A DNA stretch of 64,000 nt from Leucobacter sp. wl10. GTDB taxonomy: Bacteria > Actinomycetota > Actinomycetes > Actinomycetales > Microbacteriaceae. Position 1 is the stretch's first letter, and each line of letters begins with the position of its first letter. This document shows positions 8,159 to 17,418 of this stretch, piece by piece. The stretch lies in assembly GCF_003569785.1 (NCBI RefSeq), contig NZ_KZ983988.1, forward strand, positions 124,001-188,000. Direction: 5' to 3'. The notes beneath the pieces were generated by a model. The model was not told where the DNA came from. It worked only from the letters and a program-made list of their open reading frames with translations, and made no database searches. Made by a program: the position numbers and the translations under genes.

Positions 8159-10510
8159 CTAGGGCCCGGGCGCGGGCACCGGATCCGCGGCGGGATCCGC
8201 GCCCTCGCGCCGTATCACCCCGCCGGGGAGCACGGGCTCCCCGGAACCCGGCGGCTCCTCACCCGGTCCCGGCGGCTCCTGCCCCGGTCCCGGCGGCTCC
8301 TCGCCCGCGGGGGGCTCGGGAGCTGCCGGATCTCCGGGGGTCACCGGCGGCTCCTGCGCGGGGGGATCCTCAGGATTCGGTGCGTCGCCTCCGGGCGTCC
8401 CCTCCACCCCCTGCGGCGGGGCGGGCGATCCCACCGCCGGCGGGGCGATGATCGGCTGATCGCCGAGGGTGACCGTTCCGCCCTTCCCCGTGGTCCACAG
8501 GATCGTGCCCTTCTCGAAGCGCTGCTCCGCCTGGGTGGCGTTCAGACGACGCTCGGGCCCGAGCGGGCTGCCGAGGTCTCCGACGTTCTCCTTCTGAGCC
8601 ACGTAGGTCTTCAGGATACCGCCGCGCACCGGCTGCGCGCCCGTGGTGCGCGACCAGTAGATCGTGGCGTTCTCGAACTGCTGCTTGGCGACAGGCACGT
8701 TGCCGGCCCGCTTCTGCTTGATCTCGTTGCTCACCGGAAGCCCGAGCGAACCGGTAAAATCTCCGAGCTGCAGGTAGCGATCGCGGATCCCGCCGAGCCG
8801 CACGAGGTAGGCGCCGTGCTCCTTCGTCCAGTAGATGGCGCCCCGGTCGAAGGACTGCTTCGCGGCGTTCCACACGCGCTTGTCCTCGCCGCCGACGGGA
8901 GCCCCCAGGTACGAGGGATCCGTCTCCTTCCCACCAGACCGATACGCCTGCAGGATTGCGCCCTGGAGCATGCTCGCCCCGCGGCCCGAACTCCAGAAGA
9001 TCGCTCCGCCCTCGAAGTCCTGCACCGCCATGCCGGGGAGCGGCTTGCGCTCGGCGCTCGTGGGCAGCCCGAGCCTGCCCGTCACCTCGCCGAGCGAGCG
9101 GTAGAGACTCATCACCGCGCCGTTCTTCACGGCGTAGGTGCCCGCGCGCGACCAGTAGAGCGATCCGCCGACGAAGTCCTGCCGCGCCATGCCGCCGCGG
9201 GGCTTGGCCTCGCCGCTGACCGGCACCCCGAGATAGCCCGCGTGGCCGCCCTCCGCGCGGTAGGCGTCGCGCATCGCGCCGGCGTACACGATGTGCGTCC
9301 CGGCCGCCTTCGACCAGTACATCGATCCGCCGCGGAAGTCCTGCTTCACCGTGTTCGCGGCGATTCTCTGCTCCGCCTCGAAGGGCACGCCCAGCCTGCC
9401 GTTCAATCCGCCCTGCGCGAGATGCACCTTGTGGAACCCCTTGACGACGGGCTGCGCTCCGGCATACGCCGACCAGTACAGGCCGCCGTTCTGGAACAGC
9501 TGCCCGGCGTCGCCGTTCGAGCGCGTTCTGACGTTGTCCGCCACGTAGCCGAGCTCGCCCTGCGCACCCCCCATCGACTGGTAGAGCGCCGCGAACCTGC
9601 CGTCGATCTGGTAGACCGGCGACCCGAACCACTGCTTGTAGAAATTGTAGAAGTTGCGGTTGCCGTAGCTCGAGCAGCTGTTGCCCGTGCCCCAGCCGGC
9701 GTCGAGGGCGGCCTGATTCGGCCGGTAGGGCGTGTAGATGTAGAGGGCGGCCGTCGCCCAGTTCTCGATGTACACCCGCGACGTCCCGCAGCCGGCGTTC
9801 GGATTCCACTGAATGGTGTTGGTCTGGAACGGCCGGTAGTTGTAGCCCGCCGGGTTCGCCCTGTACACCTGCAGCTGCCAGGCCGCCCGGTAGACCTGTT
9901 GCGCGAACCCGGTCTGACTGGGGTCGCAGTTGGCCGAGTTGTTCGGGCCCGAGTCGGGGCACGCGTACCCCATGGCTCGGTCGTACTGGCGGACGGTCGG
10001 CCACGTGTCCGTGATGAGGCTCTGCTCCTTCTCGAGCATCACCATCAGCACCTTCGGACTGATGCCGCAGGCCCGGCCGACCTTTGAGATGATGGTCGCC
10101 GCCGTCTCGTTCGTGCCCCCCGGATACGCCCCGCAGTAGGCGTTCGCGGCGCGCGACGCGGTCGAGAAACGGATGTCCTTCAGGCAGCTGCCCGCGATCA
10201 TGGTGCTGCCGTACGGCGACCAGGCCAGCCGCCCCGGGTCTCCGATGGTGCAGCGCGGTACCTGCTGATTCAGGAAGCTCTGGATCTGCTCGGCCGGCAT
10301 CGCTCCGCCGTCGTAGAAATTCGCGTCCGAGATGATCTGACCCGGGTTGAACCCCGCCGACGGATTCGCCTGCGCGGCCGTCGGAACGGCGAACAGCGAG
10401 AGCACGGTGCAGAGCGCGGCGAACATCGCGATCCCGAGCAATCTCAGGCGCGTCGGCGGTGTGGCCCGCCGGGCTGTGGACGCGCGAGTCTCCCTCTCGG
10501 CGTAAAGCAT
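8159..10510 (-). CDS. Secreted LGFP-repeat cell-wall protein with proline-rich tail
   Basis: The 783-residue precursor has a long signal peptide (basic residues 1-23, hydrophobic 24-45, probable AQA cleavage near residue 48). A domain of about 200 residues follows with several Cys, including SPKVLMVMLEKEQSLI, which recalls lysozyme-like or glucosaminidase-like folds without proving activity. Seven LGFP-type repeats come next: LGYVADN, LGVPFEAE, LGVPVSGE, LGLPTSAE, LGAPVGGE, LGLPVSNE and LGSPLGPE. Each is followed by an F-x-x-G-x-(IL)-Y/F-W-(ST) segment. The last 90 or so residues are Pro/Glu/Gly-rich with PPGPG(EQ)E repeats. LGFP repeats are known in cell-wall-associated actinobacterial proteins, so a surface role is likely. 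No sortase motif or lipobox is visible. Confidence 0.85.
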   Translation of the reverse strand: MLYAERETRASTARRATPPTRLRLLGIAMFAALCTVLSLFAVPTAAQANPSAGFNPGQIISDANFYDGGAMPAEQIQSFLNQQVPRCTIGDPGRLAWSPYGSTMIAGSCLKDIRFSTASRAANAYCGAYPGGTNETAATIISKVGRACGISPKVLMVMLEKEQSLITDTWPTVRQYDRAMGYACPDSGPNNSANCDPSQTGFAQQVYRAAWQLQVYRANPAGYNYRPFQTNTIQWNPNAGCGTSRVYIENWATAALYIYTPYRPNQAALDAGWGTGNSCSSYGNRNFYNFYKQWFGSPVYQIDGRFAALYQSMGGAQGELGYVADNVRTRSNGDAGQLFQNGGLYWSAYAGAQPVVKGFHKVHLAQGGLNGRLGVPFEAEQRIAANTVKQDFRGGSMYWSKAAGTHIVYAGAMRDAYRAEGGHAGYLGVPVSGEAKPRGGMARQDFVGGSLYWSRAGTYAVKNGAVMSLYRSLGEVTGRLGLPTSAERKPLPGMAVQDFEGGAIFWSSGRGASMLQGAILQAYRSGGKETDPSYLGAPVGGEDKRVWNAAKQSFDRGAIYWTKEHGAYLVRLGGIRDRYLQLGDFTGSLGLPVSNEIKQKRAGNVPVAKQQFENATIYWSRTTGAQPVRGGILKTYVAQKENVGDLGSPLGPERRLNATQAEQRFEKGTILWTTGKGGTVTLGDQPIIAPPAVGSPAPPQGVEGTPGGDAPNPEDPPAQEPPVTPGDPAAPEPPAGEEPPGPGQEPPGPGEEPPGSGEPVLPGGVIRREGADPAADPVPAPGP

Positions 10511-10744
10511 CGTCGAACCCTCATCCCCTAGTTGAAGCTTTGTCCAGCATAGAGGGTCTTCGAAGATTCCGCCCGCTGAGCATGCGAGGATGGGCGGGCC
10601 GGGCGCGGTGCTGCTCGGAGCCGGGACGCCGAGGTCGGCGCGAGCGCGGCGTCTTCTACAGCTCCGAACGCCGTCGACGGAACGAGGATCCGCCCCGACT
10701 CGTCGAGGAGATCGCGCCCGGCGCCGTGCCGGTCTTCGGCAGGA

Positions 10745-11626
10745 TCACCCGCGATCCGCGGGCAGCCCGCGGCCGATGAGCCGCCGGAACAGCACCCGCT
10801 TCACCCCGGCCGGCAGCAGACGGTAGAGGCCCTTCATCACCACGTTGCGCACGTACTGGCCGGGGGTCACGAATCCCATGCGCAGCATCTCCCGCTGCAG
10901 CCGCCACTCGGTGCGCGCCTCGCTCCAGCCGCCGCGGCGCGCGAAGGCGCCGGATCCGACCCGGTACCCGACGAGGGGCTCGGCGATGTTCTCCACCCGC
11001 GCGCCCGAGTCGATGAGCCGGATCCCGAGCCAGTAGTCCTCCATCCTGCCGAAGGGCTCGTATCGCCCCACCCGCTCAAGCGCCGCGACGCGGTACATCA
11101 TGGTCGGGTGGTTGAACGGGTTGTGGGTGCGGGCGTGATCCCGGATGCGCTGCGAGCCCACCGGCGGCGTGCGCAGTCCGCTCGGGCGCCCCGGATCCGA
11201 CTCGAACTCCTCCATTCCCGTGCCCACGAGGTCGTAGCCGCGCTGCAGCAGCTCCCACTGGCGCTCGAAGCGCTCGGGCCGCGACACGTCGTCGGCGTCC
11301 ATGCGCGCCACCACGGGATGGTCGCAGGCCTCGAGACCGCGGTTGAGCGCCTCGGTGAGGCCTCGGTTCTCCGGCAGGCGCACGACGCGAACCGGGATCG
11401 GACTCTCGGCCTCGATCCGCGCGAGTTCGGCGGCGAGCGCCTCGGGTACCGGGCCGTCCTGCACGATCACGGCCTCCGCGGGCCGCAGCGTCTGGAGGTC
11501 GACCGAGCTCTCGAACGCAAGCCGGAGAAAGCCCGGATCGTCGCCTCCGTACACCGGGAGCAGCAGGGAGAAATCGGCCCGGGCCGGGCGGGCGGGATCG
11601 GGGCTCGCAGCATCGGGGTCTGCCAT
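10745..11626 (-). CDS. Family 2 glycosyltransferase
   Basis: The 293-residue GT-A enzyme begins FSLLLPVYGGDDPGFLRLAFESS. It continues with VIVQDGPVPEAL and RLPENRGLTEALNRGLEACDH and carries the DXD-type motif RMDADDVSRPERF. Later residues HNPFNHPTMMYR and FGRMEDYWLGIRL match the acceptor side of GT2 enzymes that act on surface polysaccharides. The acceptor and donor are unknown. About 234 bases upstream of the LGFP gene, which has the same orientation, separate the two genes; I see no other gene in that gap. Confidence 0.85.
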   Translation of the reverse strand: MADPDAASPDPARPARADFSLLLPVYGGDDPGFLRLAFESSVDLQTLRPAEAVIVQDGPVPEALAAELARIEAESPIPVRVVRLPENRGLTEALNRGLEACDHPVVARMDADDVSRPERFERQWELLQRGYDLVGTGMEEFESDPGRPSGLRTPPVGSQRIRDHARTHNPFNHPTMMYRVAALERVGRYEPFGRMEDYWLGIRLIDSGARVENIAEPLVGYRVGSGAFARRGGWSEARTEWRLQREMLRMGFVTPGQYVRNVVMKGLYRLLPAGVKRVLFRRLIGRGLPADRG

Positions 11627-11767
11627 GGTCCCACAGCCTACCGGGGTCGCCCCGGGAACACCGGTGGCGGCCGGCTCGCGGTGGTCCGGTGCCGCCCGGT
11701 AGCGCGCGGGGCCGGTGGCCCCCGGTGGCGCGGTGCCGGTGGCCCCCGCCCGCGCCGGTCGCTCCGC

Positions 11768-11830
11768 GATCGAGGTGCGCCTTCTGGGCGCTCACACGGC
11801 AGTGGAGCGCCCAGAAGGCGCACACGGATC
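11768..11830. repeat. Palindromic repeat, family 1, copy A
   Basis: A perfect 17-base inverted repeat, TGCGCCTTCTGGGCGCT at 11776-11792 and its complement at 11806-11822, encloses a 13-base loop and is bounded by GATC at both ends (11768-11771, 11827-11830). It is related to copies at 13100-13160 and 44275-44330 (shared core GTGCGCCTT and outer CACACGGAT). It lies 72 bases past the stop of the DUF559 gene, inside a low-complexity stretch (repeats of GGTGGCCCCC just before it). Confidence 0.85.
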
Positions 11831-11902
11831 GGGCCCAAGAAGGCACGGGCGGCACGGGCCCTGGGGGGCACATGCCTCGGGGAATCGGCGTCGGGCGTTC
11901 CG

Positions 11903-12970
11903 TCACGGGCGCCACCCCCTACGGATCAGCGCGGCACGGATCTCCGCGATCAGAGCCGGGCGTCGACGATACAGCTTCTCCGCGGTCACGCGGATCGTCT
12001 CCCAGCCCGCGTCCCGGTAGGCGGCCTGCTTGTCGATGTCGCGGTTCCACTGCCCGGTCTCGGTGCGATGATGATCGCCCTCGTACTCGACCGCCAGCCG
12101 GAACTGCGGATACACGAACTCGGTGGTGCCCAGGTACATACCGCCGTCGGTGTGAACGTCGTAGTCGAGCTCCGGTTCGGGAAGCCCCGCGTCGGCGATC
12201 GCCAGCCTCAGGTGCGACTCGGCCGCCGACGCCATCCCCTCCCGCAGCAGCGGAAGCGCTTCCAGCAGCTTCGACCGGCCGATGCGGCCCTTCACCGCGG
12301 CAACGGCGACGAGTTGGTCGAGCGTCGCGTACGCTCGCCTCGGCGGCGGCCCGAGGTTGCCCCCGATGCGCGGGATGCGGATGATCGCGTCGCCCAGCGC
12401 GACACGATCCGGCAGGTCCAGACGAGGCCCCAGGGTCGCCCACAGACTGGCCGCGTCGAGCATCCTCAGCCCATCGTGCTCGCAGATCTTCGCCAGGTGC
12501 GGCTGGATCTTGACTCCGCGCACTCTGGTGCGGTTCGGCGCCCGACCCGGCGCGAACACCCCGATCTCGATGCGGTTGACGGGGTGGTCGGGATCGCTCG
12601 GGTCGAGCAGCCTCGCCGTGGCGTCGCGATCCCACGGACGCCAGAGCTCCCGGGGCGCGGGCACCGGGAGCCGGCGAACAAGCGCAGCGGTGATCCCCAC
12701 GAAGAACTGGTGCTCGAGCATGATCGTGGAGTAGGCCCGCGCGGACTCCCGCTGGCGGTCGCGCCAGATCTCGGCGGGGTGCGGCTCGTCCGCTCCACCG
12801 GATCGCGCACCGAGCCGGCCGCCCACTCCCCTGCGCCGCCGCACCCCGCGAAACGGGCGCTCGAGGTCGAGCCGGCGAAGCCGGTGGTCTCCGACGCCGT
12901 GCGCGTGGGCGGACGCACGCGAGAACTCGGACCCGAGGGCATCGGGGAGAGGGTGCGGTCGCGGTGCCAT
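11903..12970 (-). CDS. AbiEi-like/DUF559 (Vsr-like endonuclease) fusion protein, copy 1
   Basis: This 355-residue protein has an N-terminal stretch like the AbiEi-type antitoxin N-terminus (GSEFSRASAHAHGVGDHRLRRL followed by a PFRGVR-type sequence). Its C-terminal 120 residues have the DUF559 pattern: ESHLRLAIADAGLPEPELDY, then EFVYPQFRLAVEYEGDHH, then DIDKQAAYRDAGWETIRVT. DUF559 is a PD-(D/E)XK/Vsr-related nuclease fold; the acidic residues in EFVYPQ and VEYEG would be the metal ligands. Function in the cell is unknown for this family. Palindromic repeats of one family lie on both sides (11768-11830 and 13100-13160), and the surrounding genes are unrelated glycosyltransferases. The start at 12970 has GAGG close upstream; the ORF stays open further but into sequence containing the palindrome. 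Confidence 0.75.
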   Translation of the reverse strand: MAPRPHPLPDALGSEFSRASAHAHGVGDHRLRRLDLERPFRGVRRRRGVGGRLGARSGGADEPHPAEIWRDRQRESARAYSTIMLEHQFFVGITAALVRRLPVPAPRELWRPWDRDATARLLDPSDPDHPVNRIEIGVFAPGRAPNRTRVRGVKIQPHLAKICEHDGLRMLDAASLWATLGPRLDLPDRVALGDAIIRIPRIGGNLGPPPRRAYATLDQLVAVAAVKGRIGRSKLLEALPLLREGMASAAESHLRLAIADAGLPEPELDYDVHTDGGMYLGTTEFVYPQFRLAVEYEGDHHRTETGQWNRDIDKQAAYRDAGWETIRVTAEKLYRRRPALIAEIRAALIRRGWRP

Positions 12971-13099
12971 GACCTCACGATGGCAGCACGACCCCCGGCG
13001 ATGCCACCGAGAAACCGCGAATGTGAGCAACTTCCGCAGGAACCGGGGAACTCGTGCCCTGGGGGCGGAGTGCGGTCGCATCGGATCCCGCGTCAGCGC

Positions 13100-13160
13100 A
13101 TCCGTGTGCGCCTTTCGGGCGGTCGCGCGGCGGTCAAGCGCCCGAAAGGCGCACACGGAT
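13100..13160. repeat. Palindromic repeat, family 1, copy B
   Basis: A perfect 22-base inverted repeat (13100-13121 and 13139-13160, loop of 17 bases) with core TGTGCGCCTTTCGGGCG. It lies 130 bases upstream of the start of the DUF559 gene and is the counterpart of copy A on the other side. The 305-base gap 12971-13275 holds only this element and a G-rich run with repeats of GGGGCAGGGAC after it; I see no gene there. Confidence 0.88.
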
Positions 13161-13275
13161 TGAGGCGGGGCAGGGACGAGGCGGGGCAGGGACGGGGCAG
13201 GCGGGGGCGGGGCGGCAGACGGCGGGGACGGGACCGCGGGCGCGGCAGCAGGCAGCGGAAAACGCGAGCAGCGCC

Positions 13276-14253
13276 CTACCGCTCCCCGAGCTTGGAGAGG
13301 CGCTCCACCTCGATCATCACGTCGACGGGCACCCCCGTGTCGCGCAGCACCACCCGCGTGGGTCGCGGAGCGCGCAGCCAGCCGTCCCGCCACCCGCGGC
13401 GCAGGCAGTCGCGCAGCTGCGCTCGATCGGAGGAGGCCCGGAAGGTGCGGAACCAGCGCCGCGCCGTCGCCGCCGCGTAGAGCAGCTTCTCCCAGCCGAA
13501 CAGCGCCCGGGAGAGGCGGAACACCCACAGCTTGTTGCGCACCTCGTAGTAGAAGCGTGGGCCGGGATCGAGGTCGCTCGAGCCCCGCTTCGCCGTCTTG
13601 TGCGTCACCACGGACCCCGGCACGAACAGGCCGCGGGCCCCGCGCAGCAGCCGTGCGGAGTACTCGAAGTCGTCGTTCCACAGGAAGTAGTCGGCGACCG
13701 GCAGCCCCCGCTCGCGCACCCGCGCCGCGCGCAGGAAGGCGGAGACGAACGAGATCGAGCGGATCTCCACGCACCCGGCCTCCCCCGCCCGGGCCCGCTC
13801 GTCGGCCGAGGCCCGGATCTTGGGCTTGGGGGTGTTCATGGGATGGTCGTCGCCGTCGGTCCAGAGGACGCGGGATCCCATCACGGCGAGGTCGTCCTGC
13901 CCGGTCTCGCGGTACCGCTCGTGCGCGGCAAGCGCGCCCGCGAGCGCGTCTGGGCCGGGAACGGTGTCGTCGTCCATCACCCACACCCAGTCGACGTCGT
14001 CCTCGGCCACGGCTGCGGCGATCCCCGCTGCGAAGCCGCCCGCGCCCCCCGTGTTCTCGGTGAGGCGCAGCAGGCGGGCGCGCTCGCCCCAGTGGTCGAG
14101 CTGCTCGGCGGCGGCCTCGTCCGAGCCGTCGTCGGAGGCGTTGTCGACCACGACCAGGCGGTCCACCGGACGGCTCTGGGCGGCGAGGGCCTCGAGCGAC
14201 TCCCGCAGCAGCTCCCGCCGGTTGTAGGCCACCAGTACGGCGGTCACGCGCAT
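13276..14253 (-). CDS. Family 2 glycosyltransferase (rhamnosyl/galactofuranosyltransferase-like)
   Basis: The 325-residue GT-A enzyme starts RVTAVLVAYNRRELLRESLEAL. It contains the donor motif VVDNASDDGS, the acidic motif VWVMDDDTVPGPDA and the acceptor-side motif YFLWNDDFEYSARL, a combination seen in GlfT1-type and rhamnosyltransferase-like proteins. It likely extends a cell-wall or surface glycan in the cytoplasm. The ATG at 14253 has GGAGAG seven bases upstream and is preferred over the ATG at 14268, which lacks one. It lies 47 bases downstream of the phosphoglycerol transferase gene in the same direction. Confidence 0.82.
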   Translation of the reverse strand: MRVTAVLVAYNRRELLRESLEALAAQSRPVDRLVVVDNASDDGSDEAAAEQLDHWGERARLLRLTENTGGAGGFAAGIAAAVAEDDVDWVWVMDDDTVPGPDALAGALAAHERYRETGQDDLAVMGSRVLWTDGDDHPMNTPKPKIRASADERARAGEAGCVEIRSISFVSAFLRAARVRERGLPVADYFLWNDDFEYSARLLRGARGLFVPGSVVTHKTAKRGSSDLDPGPRFYYEVRNKLWVFRLSRALFGWEKLLYAAATARRWFRTFRASSDRAQLRDCLRRGWRDGWLRAPRPTRVVLRDTGVPVDVMIEVERLSKLGER

Positions 14254-14300
14254 GCGCACACTCTCCATTTCGCTCGCATCGGCCTCAAGTGTAACGAGTC

Positions 14301-15950
14301 TCAGCCCCACAGCTCGCGATAGAACGCGACGGAGCGCGAGCGCACGAGATCCTCGTACTCCTGGTCGCTGAGATCGAGGATCGTGCCCTTGGGCACCTCG
14401 TCGGCTGCGGCCAGCGCCGACACCCCGATCCCGGCCCGGCGATCCTGCAGTTCGATGCCCGCGAGCTCGAGCAGCGTGGGATACATGCTGAACTGGTCGA
14501 TCTCGTTGCGCGCGAACCGTGCGCCGTCGGGGCTCCACACGCGATTGAAGACGGTGCGATTCTCGCGGCCCTTCAGCTCCTTCCAGAAGCTGCCGCCCTC
14601 CGCGATCATCTTGCGGTGATCGCCCATCAGCACGACGGCCGTGTTCTTCAGATAGCCCTGCTTGTCCAGGTAGTCGACGAACCCCGACACCTGCTGCATC
14701 GAGCAGCTGGTGATCGCGGTCATCGCCGCCTCGCTGCCCCTGTTCCAGTCGCAGTACTCGTAGACGCGCGGCCCCTCGTGGGTGTCGAGCGTCAGCATGG
14801 TCAGGTTGAACGGATCGCCGGACTCGTACAGCCGCGTCACCTCCTCACGGGCGCGGGCGAAGAGCCTGCGATCGGAGAGCCCCCAGTCCTCGCGCACCTC
14901 GGTCTCGCCCAGCCGCCGCCAGTCGCTCAGACCGTACACGTCGTCGTAGCCGTGGGTGCGCAGGAAGGCTTCCTTGCCGGCGAAGCGCCCGTCTGCGCCG
15001 CCGAGATAGACGTTGCGGTAGCCCTCGTTCGCCAGCACGTCGCCCAGGCAGGTCGCGCCGCCCATGTAGTCGCCGACCTCGTTGCCCTCGGTGCCCAGGT
15101 TGTTGAGCTCCGTGGACCCGGTGAGCGCACTCGCGGTGCGCAGCGGGATGCCGCACTGGGTGCTCACGATGCCGGCCATGGTCCAGCCGCCGCCGTCGTA
15201 CTGCTGCAGGCTCGGGATCGACGCCCAGCCCTCGGTCGCCCGCTGCACGGGGGCGAGCATGTTGCGGCCGAACAGCTTGTCGTCGGCGAGGGAGTCCTCG
15301 ACCGACTCGAGGTAGATGACCACGAGGTTCTTGCGCTCGCCCGCGCCGGGCCCGGTCCGCTCGCTCGACCGCGCGGTGCGCCCGCCCGAGACCGAGGAGT
15401 CGATGGCGGGCCGGGGCTCGACGTAGTAGTCGGCGAGATCGACGCCCGTGGCGTTCTCCCGCATCAGGGCCTGCACGTAGTCGCTCAACCCGATGGTCGA
15501 GCCGAGCAACGACGCGCCGCCGAGCGGCACGACCACGGCGAGCACCGCCGCGATCCCGCGCAGCAGCAGCGTGCGGAGGCCGCGCACCGCACCGCGCCGA
15601 CGCAGCGCGCGACGCCCGCACTCGACGACCAGGGCCGCGGCGAGCACCGAGGCCACCGGCACCACGAGGCCGGACACCACCGCACCGGTGATCAGCTCGC
15701 CGCCGCCCGCGCCCGCGCCTCCCCCGCCGGGAAGATTGCTGAGCAGCTGGTCGACCGAGATGGGCCCGAAGGTGCGGCGCACCCAGAGGCCGATCCCCGC
15801 GAGCACGGCGCCGACCAGCACGAGCGCCCAGAAGCCCACGATGGCCGCGCCCCAGAGGAGACGGGGCCGACCGGCCCGCGCCTGCCGCCGCTCCCCCTCG
15901 GCCTCGGGGGTTACCGACGGCTCACCGGGATCATGCTCGTTGCTCGCCAC
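14301..15950 (-). CDS. MdoB/LtaS-like membrane phosphoglycerol transferase (sulfatase fold)
   Basis: The 549-residue protein has three or four N-terminal membrane segments (about residues 30-55, 85-110 and 125-150). An extracellular sulfatase/alkaline-phosphatase-fold domain follows: NLVVIYLESVEDSL, the nucleophile region GGGWTMAGIVSTQCGIPL (Thr in WTMAG), LTLDTHEGP and AVVLMGDHRKM. The WTxAGxVxSQC motif is that of OpgB/MdoB-type phosphoglycerol transferases rather than classical LtaS. It probably adds phosphoglycerol to an exported glycan. The GTG start at 15950 lies nine bases after TAAACT (15965-15960 on the minus strand), suggesting a leaderless message. It is followed by a GT2 gene. Confidence 0.85.
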   Translation of the reverse strand: MASNEHDPGEPSVTPEAEGERRQARAGRPRLLWGAAIVGFWALVLVGAVLAGIGLWVRRTFGPISVDQLLSNLPGGGGAGAGGGELITGAVVSGLVVPVASVLAAALVVECGRRALRRRGAVRGLRTLLLRGIAAVLAVVVPLGGASLLGSTIGLSDYVQALMRENATGVDLADYYVEPRPAIDSSVSGGRTARSSERTGPGAGERKNLVVIYLESVEDSLADDKLFGRNMLAPVQRATEGWASIPSLQQYDGGGWTMAGIVSTQCGIPLRTASALTGSTELNNLGTEGNEVGDYMGGATCLGDVLANEGYRNVYLGGADGRFAGKEAFLRTHGYDDVYGLSDWRRLGETEVREDWGLSDRRLFARAREEVTRLYESGDPFNLTMLTLDTHEGPRVYEYCDWNRGSEAAMTAITSCSMQQVSGFVDYLDKQGYLKNTAVVLMGDHRKMIAEGGSFWKELKGRENRTVFNRVWSPDGARFARNEIDQFSMYPTLLELAGIELQDRRAGIGVSALAAADEVPKGTILDLSDQEYEDLVRSRSVAFYRELWG

Positions 15951-15984
15951 AGTGGCCAGAGTTTATCAACAGGACACCCGCGGT

Positions 15985-17418
15985 TCACTGAGTCTCCTCC
16001 TTCGGGGCGGGCGATGCGGCCGCGACGCCGTCGGCGACGAGCTGCTGGATCACGGCGTAGTCGGGCGCCGCGGGGTCGACCGCGGGCGGCACGAGCTCGA
16101 CGTTGACCGGGTCGTAAGCGCGCGCCTTGGCGGCCAGGTCGACGAAGCGGCCCAGCATCGACTGCGGGATGTCGGTCTCGACCAGCTGGGTGCCGGCGGC
16201 CGCGACGTCCTGGAACTTCGCGAGCACGTTGGCCGGGCTCATCTGGGCGAGGATCGCGGCCTGCAGCTCGCGCTGCCTGGCCATGCGGTCGTAGTCCCCG
16301 TTGACCGAACCGTAGCGGGAGCGGGCGTACCACTGCGCCGCGTAGCCGTCGAGGCCCTGCCTGCCCGGCTCGATCCACCACTCCACGCCGGTCAGCTCGC
16401 CCGTGGCCTCGTCGATCTGGCCGCCGACGGGGATCGGCTCCTTCACGTCGACCGTCACTCCGCCGAGCGCGTCGATGAGGCTCGAGAAGGCGTCCATGTT
16501 CACGAGCACGTAGAACTGCACCTGCAGCCCCGTCGCCCCCTCCACGGCGTCCTTGGTGGCCTCGATGCCCGGGGTGGAGCCCCGCGACACCGCGTCCGAG
16601 TACATGCCGGCGTAGGAGGGGGATCCCGAATCCTCGACCTCCGTGACGAGCGAGTTCAGATTGCCCGTGGTGTAGCAGTAGTATCCGCCGCCCTCGATGA
16701 CCTCGTAGTTGTTCACCTCGTCGCAGTACCCCTGCGGGAACACCGCGGCCATCGGCGACTCCTCGGGGAACGGTGCGCCCTGAAGCTCGCGGGGCAGGCC
16801 GACGATGACCGACTGGCCCGTCTCGGCGTCGACGCTCACGAGCGAAATGCTGTCGGGGCGCATGCCCTCGCGGTCGGCTCCCGCGTCGGTGCCGAGCAGC
16901 AGGATGTTGTAGCGGCCGTCCACCGGCTCGACCGCGGGCGCCCCCTGGAAGAGATCGCCGAGCAGGTTGCGGCCGGCGTTCACCGCGGTGCCCGCCCAGG
17001 CCGCACCCAGCGAGGGCAGCACCGTGAGCAGCACGGAGATGACCGCGATCGGCACGCGCCAGCCCCGCTGCACGCGCACCAGGCGCGTGAGGCGCAGGGT
17101 GTCGAAGCCGAGCACCAGCCAGAGCACCGCGTAGGCGAAGAGCAGGATCTGCACCACGAGCAGCACGATGCCGTCGGTGAAGAAGGAGAGGGTCGGCACG
17201 CGCGCCAGCAGCAGCCCGAGCAGTGCGGCGAGTCCGCCAGCGAGGAGCAGGAAGGTGGCGATGAGCCCGAAACGGCCCAGCCGACGGCTGCCGGCGAGCA
17301 CCTGCGCGCTGCCCGGCAGCACGAAGCCGATCACGACCAGCCACCGGGCGCGCTTGCCCATGAACGGCTCGGACTCCGCGTCGGGGTGGCGGAGCGGCCG
17401 CTCGAGGTCGAGCCTCAT
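15985..17418 (-). CDS. LytR-CpsA-Psr (LCP) family glycopolymer ligase/regulator
   Basis: The 477-residue protein has an N-terminal cytoplasmic stretch and four or so hydrophobic segments (about residues 25-145). The extracellular LCP domain follows: RYNILLLGTDAG, RPDSISLVSVD, the arginine motif GLPRELQG and a late YARSRYGSVNGDYDRMARQ. LCP enzymes move undecaprenyl-linked glycopolymers onto peptidoglycan, which fits the exporter and glycosyltransferases upstream. Its ATG at 17418 overlaps the galE stop as ATGA, so the two are translationally coupled. The extra membrane segments compared with the usual single anchor are characteristic of a subset of actinobacterial LCP proteins. Confidence 0.88.
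   Translation of the reverse strand: MRLDLERPLRHPDAESEPFMGKRARWLVVIGFVLPGSAQVLAGSRRLGRFGLIATFLLLAGGLAALLGLLLARVPTLSFFTDGIVLLVVQILLFAYAVLWLVLGFDTLRLTRLVRVQRGWRVPIAVISVLLTVLPSLGAAWAGTAVNAGRNLLGDLFQGAPAVEPVDGRYNILLLGTDAGADREGMRPDSISLVSVDAETGQSVIVGLPRELQGAPFPEESPMAAVFPQGYCDEVNNYEVIEGGGYYCYTTGNLNSLVTEVEDSGSPSYAGMYSDAVSRGSTPGIEATKDAVEGATGLQVQFYVLVNMDAFSSLIDALGGVTVDVKEPIPVGGQIDEATGELTGVEWWIEPGRQGLDGYAAQWYARSRYGSVNGDYDRMARQRELQAAILAQMSPANVLAKFQDVAAAGTQLVETDIPQSMLGRFVDLAAKARAYDPVNVELVPPAVDPAAPDYAVIQQLVADGVAAASPAPKEETQ

Noticed and set aside
11768-13160. Reading the family 1 palindromes simply as transcription terminators
   Set aside because: One copy lies upstream of the gene start, a related copy is elsewhere, and arm sequences are conserved beyond what stem pairing needs. 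A terminator side effect is still possible.
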